A stretch of 64,000 bases of DNA from Favolaschia claudopus. Its lineage: Eukaryota > Basidiomycota > Agaricomycetes > Agaricales > Mycenaceae. Within the stretch, counting starts at the first letter, position 1. Every line of letters starts with the position of its first letter. The notes beneath the pieces are model-generated. The model did not search any database and was not told where the DNA came from. It saw only the letters and a list, made by a program, of their open reading frames with translations. Both the position numbers and the translations under genes were made by a program. Positions 47,345-58,576 of this stretch are shown piece after piece. Location of the stretch: NCBI GenBank assembly GCA_037176885.1, contig JAWWNJ010000170.1, positions 372,001 through 436,000 of the forward strand, given 5' to 3'.

Positions 47345-48800
47345 GGGCGACGCGCTATGGGTCACATTCCTGTGGAGCCCGAAAGATCGAATCTGTCCTC
47401 AGCGCGGCATGCAGAGGCGGGGGTGTAGAGCATAGCGTAGATTCCCAGTCGAACCCGAACCAGAAAGGGCTACGAACGGCAGGTAAGATTTGGTTGCATG
47501 TCTTGTCTGAAGATACTTGCTCATCATTTGAAGAAACAGATCCTGTGCGGAAGACGAATCCAATTTGTCGCTCAGATCTTTCGTACCGCAGGCAGTGATG
47601 TGATGTGAGGCGTCCTCGATCTACACAGTTCTCGACTTGATTCTAATTTCTTCCCAGTAACGTCCGTGGCAGGCAGGGCGCAGAACTGGTCGCAGTCAGA
47701 AGGATTCAGATTCGCGCGACGCCGTCAGGGTGCGCAAGGTGTCTTTGTCTCGTGGTGAGGGTTGCCTAGATCAATGGTGCTGAGGCTGACGCAGCCGCCA
47801 AGTTTCCAAACCGAAGATCTTCGTAACAAAGCAGCCGGCGGCGTTGATTGCGATGGTCGCGAAATCTGGCCACGCAGCTGAGGGTGGCGCGCGGCTTGAC
47901 CTCGAAGTCTTGACAACCGCGACGACTGAAGCTGGGCGAGACGGACACGAAGCGAACGTAGGCCAAGTGAAGTTTCTTCTGAGATCCTCACACGAGACTG
48001 ACGATGTGTTTCATAGACCTCGTCGGGTTAGGATATGCTGAGTATACCGTCCTCGTTACTGAGAGCGAGGAAATTTGGTATAATGGAAAGGTGCGGCGTA
48101 AGGAAAAAGCATCGAATCCTAGCCGGCCTGAGAAGGGATTCCGCAGCGCGATGACGACAACGCTAGCGGGGGAGCGACATGGAGCTCCACAAGTGTTTCG
48201 CTGCTTGAAGAAGACATCGTAGTATTCGACGCCGTGAGTACCTCGCCTGTCTCGGTTGCCTTCGAGCTCGAGCATTTTCAGATGTCGTTCAATCGGCCAG
48301 CCCAGCGCGAAGACGTCTAATCCTACAGCCACCGGAGGACATTCGCAGCAAGAATCCAGAAGTTAAGGAGACATAGCGAAGCCTTAGGCTGCCCGTCTGC
48401 GTGAGTCTTTCTTTGGAAAATATGCGATGACGCTCAAGGTCGTCCTGGCAGACAGATTTTCCACGGTGCACCTAGCATATCCCACCATCGCAAGCCGAGA
48501 GGTTCCAGCGGGCGAATAGGGCATGAGGAAGTCGTTGAAGTAGCATTCCAGTGTGCTTGAGGCGTTGGTGACTTCACTCGGAAGGAGCGCCTCTGGAAAT
48601 TGACTAAATTTTTCCGTGTGCTAGCGGATAGAGCCGGTGGCGAACACTGGCAGGACATGGCGGGTAGGCAGACAAGAGCTTAGCCACTTCAAAGTGCGCG
48701 TGGTAGCAGAGGGGGTAGTGCGGTGGCAGTGGAGAAACGAAGGCGAGGGGAGGAGGAAGCTGGTTACCTCATTGCCATCAAACACGTACATAGATGCAAA
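47345..48800 (-). repeat. Decayed dispersed repeat, minus-strand copy (partner 12770-14095)
   Basis: On the minus strand this follows the same order of anchors as the plus-strand copy, from GATGGCAATGAGGTAACCAG near 48780 to TTCGACTGGGAATCTACG near 47445. The two copies differ at roughly one base in four to five, with indels. No long open frame is left. Confidence 0.6.
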
Positions 48801-49517
48801 CAACGCGTAATTTGTTCGCCGTCTCTTTCCAAAATATCCTTCAGCCCTGAATAAATTAAAACGTCAAAGATTTGCTAGAAGAGTCATAGTATTAATCGTC
48901 AGTTTCTGTACCAGAGCCCGACGGAACCGGTTCTGACAGTGGCCTCCCCGGAACGTCGGTCCTCAACAACGCGAGTTCGTTGTTGGACTGGCAGACCAGT
49001 GGATCGCCATCATGCTACTTATCGGAGAGACAAAGAGTAGTGGAAGATGCGCCTCGACACAATAAAATGCGTTGAATTGGCGGCTAAGGGAAAGAGGAAC
49101 ATAAAGAAACGAAACGGCATACGGGGAGACAGTCTGCAGTACGCAGCCCTTTTGGTCGCGCTATTCTACTCGTGCACTGTGGGAATGATTTGGCATAGGG
49201 AGTTTTCCTGCCCACGGTGTTCATTTCCTATCAAATGTGATTTTTCCTGTGACGAAGTGATCCAACCCTTCCAGCAATAACCATCTCCCACTTTCGTTAC
49301 GAACGAGGACACACTTCAACGTACGATTTAACTCATGTCAAGATTGAATTATCAGAACGAGTGAACAATTATCCACACAATGCATCGCGCTCTGCGCCGT
49401 AGCGCCAAGCAAGGACGATAGAAGAAGAAATCTGCAGGACATGACTTAATAGCTGGGCGAACAAAAAAAAAGTGATATTGTAAAGTGACTTACCGGACAT
49501 GTATGCACTCAGTGCTT
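48801..49517. other. No gene recognised
   Basis: This lies downstream of the minus-strand gene at 49518 and probably includes its 3' untranslated region. It is AT-rich, and no other feature was seen. Confidence 0.4.
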
Positions 49518-50952
49518 CTACTTTTTACTACAAAAGTCATCAATCACGGTATCAACCTCGAGATCCTCCAATGGGTGTTTCACTACTTCGACTGGCGGGT
49601 TTACGCTTTCAATCCCCATCCACGTACTAAATCGCTCGTGCGCCAAGCCAAGGAGCGAATGATCCAGCTTTTCGTAGAACTCAACCCAATCGAAAGGAAA
49701 GGGTTTTTCGGTCTTCTCTAGGGTCTTGCGAAATAAATCAAGTCCGATGGCTGCACCCAAGAGGCGTAAGACAGCACGATCCGCCTGTTCTTGCTGGTTT
49801 TTCAAGTCCGTTGTCCCAGGTAACAAATTCTGAAAAGATGTGCTGCAGTCAAATTTAAATACACAGCAAGGGGATAGAGACGTACGAAACAGCTAGGTGT
49901 TTCGTTTTCGCGAAGATAGATATTCATCGAAAGTTTCTTTATGTGGACCCAAGGGTGATCCACATAGAGTATCGGACTGAGAGGCTGGCGGGGAGCAAGG
50001 ACATCTGGGGTGAAACACGCCGGCATCTCCCCCTCAGGTTTCGCCACAGTTGTCAGGGGAGCCTTGTACTGTTTTTCGTCGATGACGAGACAGACGACAG
50101 CTAGAAGGTGAGGAGTTTCGAAGCTTTTCTTTACCTTGGCTAGCAAATCGGCAGCCGACTGATTCCAAGCACACTCAAACGTCACAAACCACTGCGATGC
50201 TCTATGGCCGACCACCCGCTTCCCAAACCCAAGATCAGGGATGATCGATGTCTTGGATTGAAGTTTAATGGTCTCGTTGGTAGTCACGGCGAACTGCTGG
50301 TCGGAGTCGCCGTCATTGACGGCGCGGGTGAAATCGACGATGGGGCGGAGTAGTGTCGTGAAACTCGAGTGCGTCGGGCTCGCATGCGTGACAATGATGA
50401 TTCTTTCGGGATGAAAGTACTGAGTCCTGAGAGGCGGACATTAGATGGGGAGGGAACTATAATAAATAAAACCGAGTACCTGAAGGAAAAGGACTCGGCA
50501 TGCTGGGACTCGAATTCCTGCCATGTAGCAAAGTCAACGTCTTCGATTTCCTGATATATAGAGATGAGAGCCGAGATTTATAAAGATGAAAACTTTGACA
50601 CACCGCCCTCGTAACAGAACCCAGACTCTCAAGTAATAGTGTGCCTTTGGCGTTGATCTGCTGCACTACTTAGCTCCTCGACCTTCATCTACAGCTCTCT
50701 GCAATAACAATATGTGACGACAGGCGACGAAGAGAGCGACTTACCACAACAGCTATCTGTCGAGTGCTCAGGTTGAAGGAACGACTTTGCAGAAGAATTT
50801 GAAGATTCTTGCTCTGCCAGCGACAAGCCAGCGATGGTGTTGCGCAGAGGGACGGGAGTGCGATCAAGAAGGAGTCGGGCCTGTTCTGCCGAAGTTCTGG
50901 GGGTTACACGAGCAGTAAAGTATGTGTAGGAGGCGCTTTCACCTCCTTGCAT
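49518..50952 (-). CDS. Unrecognised five-exon gene, 398 residues
   Basis: Minus-strand exons are 50952-50745, 50668-50604, 50550-50480, 50426-49886 and 49829-49518. The introns are 50-76 nt with GT-AG ends; the acceptor of the first intron is AAG, the weakest point of the model. All junctions keep frame. I recognise no named family. Readable features are RIIIVTHASPTHSS at the start of exon 4, then IIPDLGFGKRVVGHR and WFVTFECAWNQSAADLL, then LLAVVCLVIDE. A PD followed by a hydrophobic strand ending in E-C-A and another hydrophobic strand resembles the layout of PD-(D/E)XK nuclease-like proteins common in Agaricomycetes, but the lysine of the motif is not evident. I therefore give this only as a possibility. 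The C-terminal exon (KTEKPFPFDWVEFYEKLDHSL) is helical. No signal peptide or membrane segment is apparent. Confidence 0.7.
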
Positions 50953-51343
50953 GTGGATGTGGTGGTTCAGTCACGCATGCCGGCTTTAAGGCGGCGCAAT
51001 CTGATCATGATGCTACCGCCCAAATCGGGAAATGCCATCAAAAAAAAGTCCTGCTGCGTCCTTTTGACTCTTGAGCCATACAACCTTTCAACTCAGTTCG
51101 TAACGCTCTATAAAGTGACAAATGGTCGAATTCCAACCACATCGTTTTAATTGCAAATTGAGGGCAAATCTTGAGACAGTAATCTCAACCAAAGATGCAC
51201 CTTAGATTTCCCATTACTTCTCAACTTCTTCCTCCTTCTCCTCGATCGCACGAAGACTAGGTGGCGCACTCACGCTCGTCGTCGTATTTCCTCCCCCGCC
51301 TCCAACGCCCTCCGATCGCCAGACTCGGCACCCCTCCCCCCTA
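50953..51343. other. Upstream region of the minus-strand gene
   Basis: This short interval holds the likely promoter of the gene at 50952. No TATA element or other known site stands out. A pyrimidine-rich patch lies at 51225-51345. Confidence 0.4.
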
Positions 51344-51350
51344 CCTCAAT

Positions 51351-51998
51351 TAGTGTTGGGAAAGTTCGGTTCGGAAATCGGTCCGAACGCCGAACCGAAC
51401 TGAACCGGACGCGCGTTCTGCGTTCAGGTTCAGCACAACCTCGAACCTGAACGGGAGGTTCGGTTCTGCGTTCAGAGAAAACACGTCGCGTTCGGACGCG
51501 TCCGAACGCCGAACGCGAAACCTATCAAAGTGAGCAATTTCGGCTTGATTTCGGCTCATGTTCATGTCAGATTGTCCGCCGGAACGTCGAAGGAGAAGTT
51601 CGGCTGGCCGTGGATCACTATTCAACCAGCGGCATGTCAATCTAATCAACATCATTGGGGCTTGCCGGCGTGGAAAATGATCAGGTAACTCAATCTGTTC
51701 ATCTTTACTCTTCTTTTCAATTCAAATCCGGTTCAAATACGTGGACCCGTACCTTGATAACATCCCAACACCCGATAAAACAAAATGAACTATGAATTAG
51801 TTATGATTCCAAGCAAAATTTCAAGTATCCGAGATCACCGGCAGCGTAAACGTTCGAACGCGTTCGAACGCCGAACCGAACCTGAACGCCGAGTTCAGGT
51901 TCAGGTTCAGCGATTGGCCGAACGCGAAGGGGCGTTCAGGTTCAGCGTTCGGGGCAAAGTGCCCCGAACCTGAACCGAACCGAACTTTCCCATCACTA
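51351..51998. mobile_element. hAT-like inverted-repeat element, 648 bp
   Basis: The ends are TAGTGTTGGGAAAGTTCGG on the left and the complement of TAGTGATGGGAAAGTTCGG on the right. Such TAGTG-TGGGAAA ends are typical of hAT elements. The interior is packed with GTTCAGG, CGAACC and GAACGC words in both directions. CCTCAAT flanks the left end directly (51344-51350) and recurs 4 bp beyond the right end (52003-52009), a possible altered target duplication. No transposase is encoded. It sits 20 bp past the stop of the dead fourth family copy. Confidence 0.7.
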
Positions 51999-52306
51999 AG
52001 GTCCTCAATCAATAGTAATCAATCCCAAACCAACCTCCCACCCGCATCCACGCTCGCCGTCATCCCCCGCCGACCTTGTTGTTGTTATTAGACGCCTTGC
52101 TGGCGACTTGTGATTGGGCTGTCGTATGTGGGTCAGAGTAAGTTAGTGGCGGTAAGGGATCGGGTAAGAGAAGATGAAGAAGAGAGAATGTTTGAATACG
52201 GACGGGTACGGGCTGCTGCGGAGGACGAAGAGAGGCGAGGTGAGGCGAGGAGGTACTCGTCCATCCATGCCAGTCCACAGACATCTATGTCTTGATTCAC
52301 GCTCAA

Positions 52307-53965
52307 CATCAGGAAAAACCTCCTTTGGTAATTTGGCGAAGTTTTCCCACATTTTTATGTAAGGAAATAATGACGTGACATTCCGTGAAATTTCGGTAAA
52401 TTTCACGAGATTTCTCAAGTGCCGCTCAAATCTGAAGACATTTCGAGAGATATAGTGAGATTCCTTCTCCTTCCTTGTACTCTACACAAGTCTCTGACTC
52501 ACACTTTTCGTTAACAAAGACCAGTACACTATCAACAGAAAATACAGAGGCATAGCAACTACAAACAGGTACGCCCAGTAAGTATTAACTGTAACCTTCT
52601 TTTGTTTCCGGAATCCCTACAAACTCCAGGGCAAGGTATGGGGAGAGGCAGGGGAAAAGCTGGGACTGAGCTGGACTGAGTCGACGAAAATCTCACCAAG
52701 TCCGTAGCCGAGAAGTCATCCGCGGAGAAGTCCGGTCATCACCGAAATCAGCGGGCAACAATGCCCGTCACACGTGGCACATCAACATGTTCCAAAACAT
52801 GTCGTAAGTTTGCCAGCACATCTCTCCTCCTACCACCACCTCCTTTGCCGCCCACAGTCCTGCATGCCTCCAGCATGAAGACCGACGTAGCCTAGCGCTC
52901 TCTTGGTGCCTTCTTACTGTGAGTCGTCCCGTCCTCTATTCTTCCCTTATTCATCTTTCCTTGCATCGAGGTCTGGAGCATTCAAGTCTTGCTCCTTCGA
53001 AGAGTGCTCTGTATAGTAAACTTCCCACTCGTCGCCCCTCCACCCATTCATTTCTCCGTCCAATGCTCGAAGAGGAACCTCTCGCAAGTCCAAACTCACC
53101 TGCTCTTGTCGTTGCTCGTTGCTCGTTCATGTGAGTTTTCGTTTCCTTGCATTCTTCCCACTTAACATTCTCTGCGTCCAGAATCTTCCAGCTCTCAAGT
53201 CTCAGTGCTGGACTCCGGGAAATCAATGCCGCCCCCGTATGTGAAGGAAGAAGGCACTGGGCAAAGGCGGGAGTTTGCAGCGGTGCGTTTGGGCTGTGCA
53301 CCGTTCCCTTCGTGAGCTAATATGTCTTTCTTCTCTGACGACAACAGCCTCCCCGCCACCACCGTCCTCCAGAACTTTCTATCAATCCTGCACACCAAAG
53401 CGTATGTGGCGGTCTCCTTCGGAATCAATGACACCAGGTATGTCACTTGCAGATTTCGGATTGATTCTGGGCTGACGATGCGGTGTTGCTCAGGGATGGC
53501 CGCTTGCTCATGTTTCCCTCGTCATCTAACCCTCGTCCCCCACCATGCTTGAGCCTGGGCAATACTTGTGCGTTGTAAGTGCTGTTCCGATGCTATTAAT
53601 TCTGTCGTTCTGAGCTATGCACGTGGACTGGAATTGTGTTTGGCTTGAGGGTGCGGGTGTCATGGAAGCTTTTTTCACTGAGGTGATTTGCTAGTGCTAC
53701 CTACCGTTGTATTTAGATAGTGTCAATATATGTTCTTTGGACTTCTACTTGTGTTTGCGAAGTATGGGAAGCAGAATAAAGAGCAGAAACGGTACCTAAA
53801 GCTCCCTGAAATTTAGTGAAATTTGGCTAAAAGTCATTCGCTCGTTCCCGGCAACAATATAATTTGGCCAAATTTCCCGAAATGGGATAATGGCCGAAAT
53901 TTAGCGAAATTTCGGGATTTTTTGGCAACATTTGGCCAAATTACCAGGGGAGGCTTTTCCTGATG
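52307..53965. mobile_element. Inverted-repeat DNA element of 1.66 kb in intron 4 of copy 4
   Basis: The ends CATCAGGAAAAACCTCC (52307 on) and the complement of CATCAGGAAAAGCCTCC (to 53965) match at 30 of 34 positions. Just inside each end are repeats of GAAATTT and GCGAAATTT/GTGAAATTT words. GATTCACGC on the left and GAATCCACGC on the right are possible remains of a target duplication. The interior has short frames (52919-53134; 53322-53552) but no transposase motif. It interrupts the spacing between exons 4 and 5 seen in copies 1 and 3, which supports insertion. Confidence 0.65.
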
Positions 53966-54281
53966 AATCCACGCACACGACCTTCGTCCGACTAGGAGCT
54001 CAAAACAAGGAAACCCCACTCACCCTTCATCCTCTCCCCCTCCAACCCCCGCCGATGCGCCCTCAACACCGCCTCCCGCGCCTCCTCCTGCGCCGCCTTG
54101 GCAGCCTTCGCCGCCTCCCGCTTCTTGGTGTTTTTCTTCGCCTGCGCGCCGGTGCCGGAGCCTGGAGGGAGGGTGTTAGTGAGTGAGGGGAAAGAGAGAC
54201 GAGGAGGAGGAAACCCACCTGACGGCATGCTACTGCTGAAGGAAGCCGAGGCGCTTGCGAGACGGGACTGGGCTGGAGAGG

Positions 54282-54614
54282 TGTAAGGGCAACCTTTAGG
54301 ACCCGAGATGTCTTGAGGGTCTAGCGAGGGAGAATCCAAAGTTAATTAAGAAGCTACTAAGAATACATCGCAGCGCACCTAGCGAGGGAGAATCCAAAGA
54401 GAAGAAAGGCTGAGGATTCCCACGCTAGGTGCAGTAAACATATAGTAACTAGTTCCCACAAGCTCGGAGCAATCGGCAATGATCCCGGGCCAAGTCACAT
54501 GCCTTACTCCACGATGACATAGGGCTTTGGGGATTTGACAGGAAAGTGGGAAATCTGCAAGAGGCCTGCGTCATAGGTGGCTGTGTAGTGCCAAAAGAGG
54601 GAGTTCCCCTGACA
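54282..54614 (-). repeat. 3' LTR
   Basis: On the minus strand it runs from TGTCAGGGG to CCCTTACA, with TG and CA ends. The word CTAGCGAGGGAGAATCCAAA occurs twice inside (plus-strand reading). The pol frame ends within it at 54449. Confidence 0.95.
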
Positions 54615-57600
54615 TCATCCCCCCCTTGGAATGCGGCGCCTCGACGCATAGATCGCACCTGAGCTGGAGTTGACGAGCGGTCACGGAAGGGAAGGGAATC
54701 GAAGGCAGCAACAGCAATGGAGCGAGGTTTGGAAGGGTATTTGCGGTAGAAAGCAGCGACAGCGTCCGGGGCAAAGACATTAGAGTGCTTCACCCATTGA
54801 TCATGGGACGGGTCATAACCCTTCCAGCGAACAAAGTACCATAGACTCCCATAGCGGATCTTGGCATCCAATATCTCCTCGACCTCCCATTGCTTGTCGC
54901 CAGGAACGTCAAGGACTGGTGGCGGCTCTTCGTGTCTGGGGCGAGTGGGGAATGGATCGGCTTCCACAAGCTGAAGTTTCACGACGGGGAAGACAGGGTG
55001 GAGGGCAGAGTATCGGGGCGGCAGCTCCAGTTTGAAGGCACCATTACCGACGACCTTCAGAACCTTGAAGGGGCCGATACGCCGGTGGGAGAATTTCACC
55101 GAAGGGCGGGTGGTGCGGATATCTGAAGCATCAACCCACACCCGGTCACCAACCTTGATGTCTGGAGCTGGTGTCCGCCGGCGGTCATAGTACTGCTTGT
55201 ACTCTGCCTTGGCCTTGACGAGTGCCGCCTTCGCCTCGGAAACCCCTGACGCAATCCGATCGTGGAACTCGTTTACAGCCTCTAACCTAGAACGTGCAGC
55301 GTGGGGCTCAAAGCCCATCCGCGGAAGCCGACCAGTGTCCGTCATGAACGGTACCTGCTGCGTGGAGGAGTGCATGTGGTTGTTGTACGCAAACTCCGCT
55401 GCAGGCAGCAGCTCATCCCAGTCGTCCTGCTTGTAATTGGTGAAGAGCCGGACGTACTGCTCGAGTTCCTGGTTAACGCGCTCCGTTTGGCCATCGGTCT
55501 GCGGATGGTAGGCCGTAGAAGTGGCTGGGGTGACCCCAACGAGGCGCCAAAGCTCGCGCGTGAACTCTGCAATGAACTGGGTGCCACGATCCGAAATGTA
55601 CTTCTCCGGCAGGCCATGGTGGCGCCAGACGTTCCGGTAGTACAGCCGAGCAGCGCCAACCGCGTCAATGGTGGTGTGACACTCCATGAAGTGCGCTCTC
55701 TTCCCAAGGGCACAGACAACGACCATGACTGCATCGTATCCATGGGCCTCGGGAAGCTCGACAATGAAGTCGACTGAGACGGTGTGCCAGCGCTCCTCGG
55801 GGACCTCCGTGGGGTGGAGCTCACCAATCGGCAGTCTACGAAGCGCCTTGGTGCGGCAGCACAAGTCACAAGTCGCAACGTACCGGCCGACATGGCGCGA
55901 CAGTTGGGGCCACCAGTAGTTCCGAGACACGAGCTCCAGAGTCTTGAAACGACCGGCATGGCCTGCAACGCGCGTGTCATGGTGTTGCTCCAGGATGCGT
56001 CGGCGGAGGTCCTTGTCTCGGGGGACGACAACCTTCCCCCGGAAGTAAAGGAGTCCACCTTCAATACGCCATTCCGAAGACCGGGCAGACCGCACACCTC
56101 GGGCCTTGAGGAGTTCCTTGGCAGTCAGGGCAATGGGCTCTTCAAGGTCGGGTTCCCCGGCAAGCGCATCACGAATGTCGCGCAAGAGGGGAGCCTCAGG
56201 GCCAGCAATAACCAGGGCTTCGGTGGCCCGAACGTGGAACAGCTCGGGTCGAAGCAGAGTAACGTCCTGGTTATCGTCCTGCACTCCATGGTCCGGTCTC
56301 CGAGAAAGCGCGTCAGGGCGACCCATGAGGCGACCCGGTTGGTGGTGCAGCGAGAAGTCGAAACGGGAGAGGTAGAGAGACCACCGAGCTTGGCGACGGT
56401 TGAGCTTCTGGGCCTTCCGGAAATATTCCAGGTTTTTGTGGTCCGTCCAGATCTCAACCGGGTGCTCCGCGCCCTCAAGGAAGTGGCGCCACTCCTCAAG
56501 GGCTCGCACAATCGCAAGCATCTCCTTGTCGTGAATCTCGTAATTCCGCTGCACCTCGTTCAGGCTTTTGGAGTAGAACGCAACCGGATGCCACTTGCCA
56601 TCGTCACCCTGCTGGGAGAGGACGGCACCGGTGGCATAGTCAGAGCTGTCAGCCTCGAGCCGGTACGGGCGTTCGGGGTTTGGGAGAACCAGAACAGGGT
56701 CCCGAGTCACCCGCCGCTTGAGCTCGTCAAAGGCAGCTTGCTCTTCAGGCCCCCAGGTCCAGGCAATGCCCTTCTTGGTGAGTCTGAAGAGGGCTTGAGC
56801 AACGTCTGAGAAGCCCGCAATGAACCGGCGGTAGAAGTTTGTGAAGCCAAGGAACTGCTGCACATCCTTCTTATTCTCAGGCGCTGGCCAAGCTGCCACT
56901 CCTGCAACCTTTACAGGGTCCATCTCGACGTGGTTGTGGGAGATAATCACGCCGAGGTACTCAATGGAGGTCCGCTCAAACTCACACTTCTCTGCTCGAA
57001 GGTAAAGCTTGTTTGCGCGAAGCCTCCGCAGGACCTCTCGGACGATCTCTCGATGCCGACGGATGTCTGAGTGGGCAATGAGGATATCGTCGAGGTAGAC
57101 CATGACGTCGCCAGAGAGGATAAGATCCTGGAAGATGTCGTTCATCATGGTCTGGAAGGTTGCAGGGGAGTTGGTCAGACCGAAGTACATGACCAGCGGC
57201 TCAAACAGTCCCCGGTTGGTCCGGAACGCTGCCTTCCACTCGTCGCCTTCACGGATTCGAACGTTGTTAAAGCCCCATCGGACATCGAGCTTCGTGAAGT
57301 ACCGGGTTCCCCTGAGTCGGTTGATGAGGTCGTTGATTAAGGGGAGCGGGTAACGATTCTTCACGGTCATAGCGTTTAAAGCTCGATAGTCCTGTACGAA
57401 CCGAAGTCCGCCGTCCTTCTTCTTGACAAAGAAGACGGGTGAGGCCATAGGTGATTTTGACGGTCGAATCCGGCCAGTGCCAAGTCCCTCCTCGATGAAG
57501 GCATCAAGTTCCTTCTGTTCGAGAGGCGAGATTGGGTAGACCTTGCAGTTCGTGGGTTTAGAGTCCGGCACGAGCTCAATGGCATGGTCCCAGGATCGGC

Positions 57601-58576
57601 GTTCAGGCAGCGAGTCAAAGGACTCCTTGTTGAAAACATCGTCAAACTCTCGGGCCCATTCGGGAACGTCCGAGCGCGCCGGGGCTGAGTTTTTGGCGTA
57701 TGCCTCAGCCAGGCGCTGGGAGACGGTGCTTCCAGCACGGATATCCTCAGAAGGCAGGAACTGGGTGTAGAACACCCGGTCTCCCGGCTCAAGGGGGTCA
57801 TCCACTTCATCCACATCATCCTCGTCATCATCCTCGTAGTCCGGGAACAGCTCTGGCAGGTCATCGTATTCATCTTCGCCTAAGTCTATGGCGCAGATGG
57901 ATGGAAGGGGACCAAGTCGGAGCTGCCGGAGGATCTCAGCGGCCAGGCGGGACTCTCGGCGTGCAGCGCGAGCCTCCAGGCGAACCTCGGTGCGGCACGT
58001 AGAGCACTCGCTGGGGCATCTGCTCATCCTGACCTCTCGGGTGTCCCAGTCGATCTCCGGGTTATGCTTCCGGAGCCAGGAGTAGCCGAGAATGAGCTTC
58101 TGCTTCCCAAGACGGGTAACAGCGAGCTGCATGCGCTCAGAGTGACCACGATACTGCAGCACAACGTCAGCCACCTCGCGGATTGCACCAGCCTCATTTG
58201 GCGAGCCATCCACATTGAAAACTGGAATGGGCTGTGCAAGGCGGCGGAGGGGGAGGCCAGACTTAGCTGCGAACTCAGAGTCAATGAAGTCTGAGGTGGC
58301 ACCACAGTCAACGAGACCTTCGAGGGAAAGCTTGGTGGCGTCCTGGACTGCCTGAATCTCAAGGGGGAGATGCAGGGAGTTGGCACCGGGTGCAGCAGCA
58401 ACAGTATAGCGCTGAGGAAGTCTACGTTCCCAAGGCTTTCGCCGGATGCGTGGGGAACGGAGGGGAGCAGGGGGTACGTCTTTCATTTCGGCAGGTTCAA
58501 CAGATGTAACATTGGCAGACTCATCATACAAACATGCGAAACGATTAGGAGACGCGATCGAGGGCGTACCGCTCAC
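54449..58576 (-). CDS. pol: Pol polyprotein of the LTR retrotransposon
   Basis: The frame is 1,375 codons and has no ATG at its start. It overlaps the gag stop and is in the -1 frame, so it is read by frameshift. Domains in order: aspartic protease with [11 protein letters not shown] at about 89-99; reverse transcriptase with [12 protein letters not shown] near 430 and catalytic YLDD at 494-497; RNase H with EADSSD near 641-646, KEML and TDHK; and integrase with an HH-CC zinc region (866-906). The integrase catalytic residues are D936, D996 and E1032, with 35 residues between the last two. A GPF region ([20 protein letters not shown]) and a chromodomain ([23 protein letters not shown]) at about 1231-1280 follow. 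The roughly 95 residues after it have no motif, and the last 55 or so are encoded by the 3' LTR. The chromodomain probably guides integration to marked chromatin. No inactivating change was seen. Confidence 0.95.
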   Translation of the reverse strand: MSGTPSIASPNRFACLYDESANVTSVEPAEMKDVPPAPLRSPRIRRKPWERRLPQRYTVAAAPGANSLHLPLEIQAVQDATKLSLEGLVDCGATSDFIDSEFAAKSGLPLRRLAQPIPVFNVDGSPNEAGAIREVADVVLQYRGHSERMQLAVTRLGKQKLILGYSWLRKHNPEIDWDTREVRMSRCPSECSTCRTEVRLEARAARRESRLAAEILRQLRLGPLPSICAIDLGEDEYDDLPELFPDYEDDDEDDVDEVDDPLEPGDRVFYTQFLPSEDIRAGSTVSQRLAEAYAKNSAPARSDVPEWAREFDDVFNKESFDSLPERRSWDHAIELVPDSKPTNCKVYPISPLEQKELDAFIEEGLGTGRIRPSKSPMASPVFFVKKKDGGLRFVQDYRALNAMTVKNRYPLPLINDLINRLRGTRYFTKLDVRWGFNNVRIREGDEWKAAFRTNRGLFEPLVMYFGLTNSPATFQTMMNDIFQDLILSGDVMVYLDDILIAHSDIRRHREIVREVLRRLRANKLYLRAEKCEFERTSIEYLGVIISHNHVEMDPVKVAGVAAWPAPENKKDVQQFLGFTNFYRRFIAGFSDVAQALFRLTKKGIAWTWGPEEQAAFDELKRRVTRDPVLVLPNPERPYRLEADSSDYATGAVLSQQGDDGKWHPVAFYSKSLNEVQRNYEIHDKEMLAIVRALEEWRHFLEGAEHPVEIWTDHKNLEYFRKAQKLNRRQARWSLYLSRFDFSLHHQPGRLMGRPDALSRRPDHGVQDDNQDVTLLRPELFHVRATEALVIAGPEAPLLRDIRDALAGEPDLEEPIALTAKELLKARGVRSARSSEWRIEGGLLYFRGKVVVPRDKDLRRRILEQHHDTRVAGHAGRFKTLELVSRNYWWPQLSRHVGRYVATCDLCCRTKALRRLPIGELHPTEVPEERWHTVSVDFIVELPEAHGYDAVMVVVCALGKRAHFMECHTTIDAVGAARLYYRNVWRHHGLPEKYISDRGTQFIAEFTRELWRLVGVTPATSTAYHPQTDGQTERVNQELEQYVRLFTNYKQDDWDELLPAAEFAYNNHMHSSTQQVPFMTDTGRLPRMGFEPHAARSRLEAVNEFHDRIASGVSEAKAALVKAKAEYKQYYDRRRTPAPDIKVGDRVWVDASDIRTTRPSVKFSHRRIGPFKVLKVVGNGAFKLELPPRYSALHPVFPVVKLQLVEADPFPTRPRHEEPPPVLDVPGDKQWEVEEILDAKIRYGSLWYFVRWKGYDPSHDQWVKHSNVFAPDAVAAFYRKYPSKPRSIAVAAFDSLPFRDRSSTPAQVRSMRRGAAFQGGDDVRGTPSFGTTQPPMTQASCRFPTFLSNPQSPMSSWSKACDLARDHCRLLRACGN
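54615..54627 (-). promoter_or_regulatory. Polypurine tract
   Basis: AAGGGGGGGATGA directly precedes the 3' LTR on the minus strand, the standard place for the plus-strand DNA primer. Confidence 0.85.

Noticed and set aside
55784..56809. 341-codon plus-strand frame inside the retrotransposon
   Set aside because: It lies opposite the reverse transcriptase to integrase part of pol, has no motif, and is explained by codon bias of the real gene.
58573..58576. GTG start codon for pol
   Set aside because: Nuclear genes of fungi rarely start at GTG, and the phased slippery heptamer upstream explains pol expression better.
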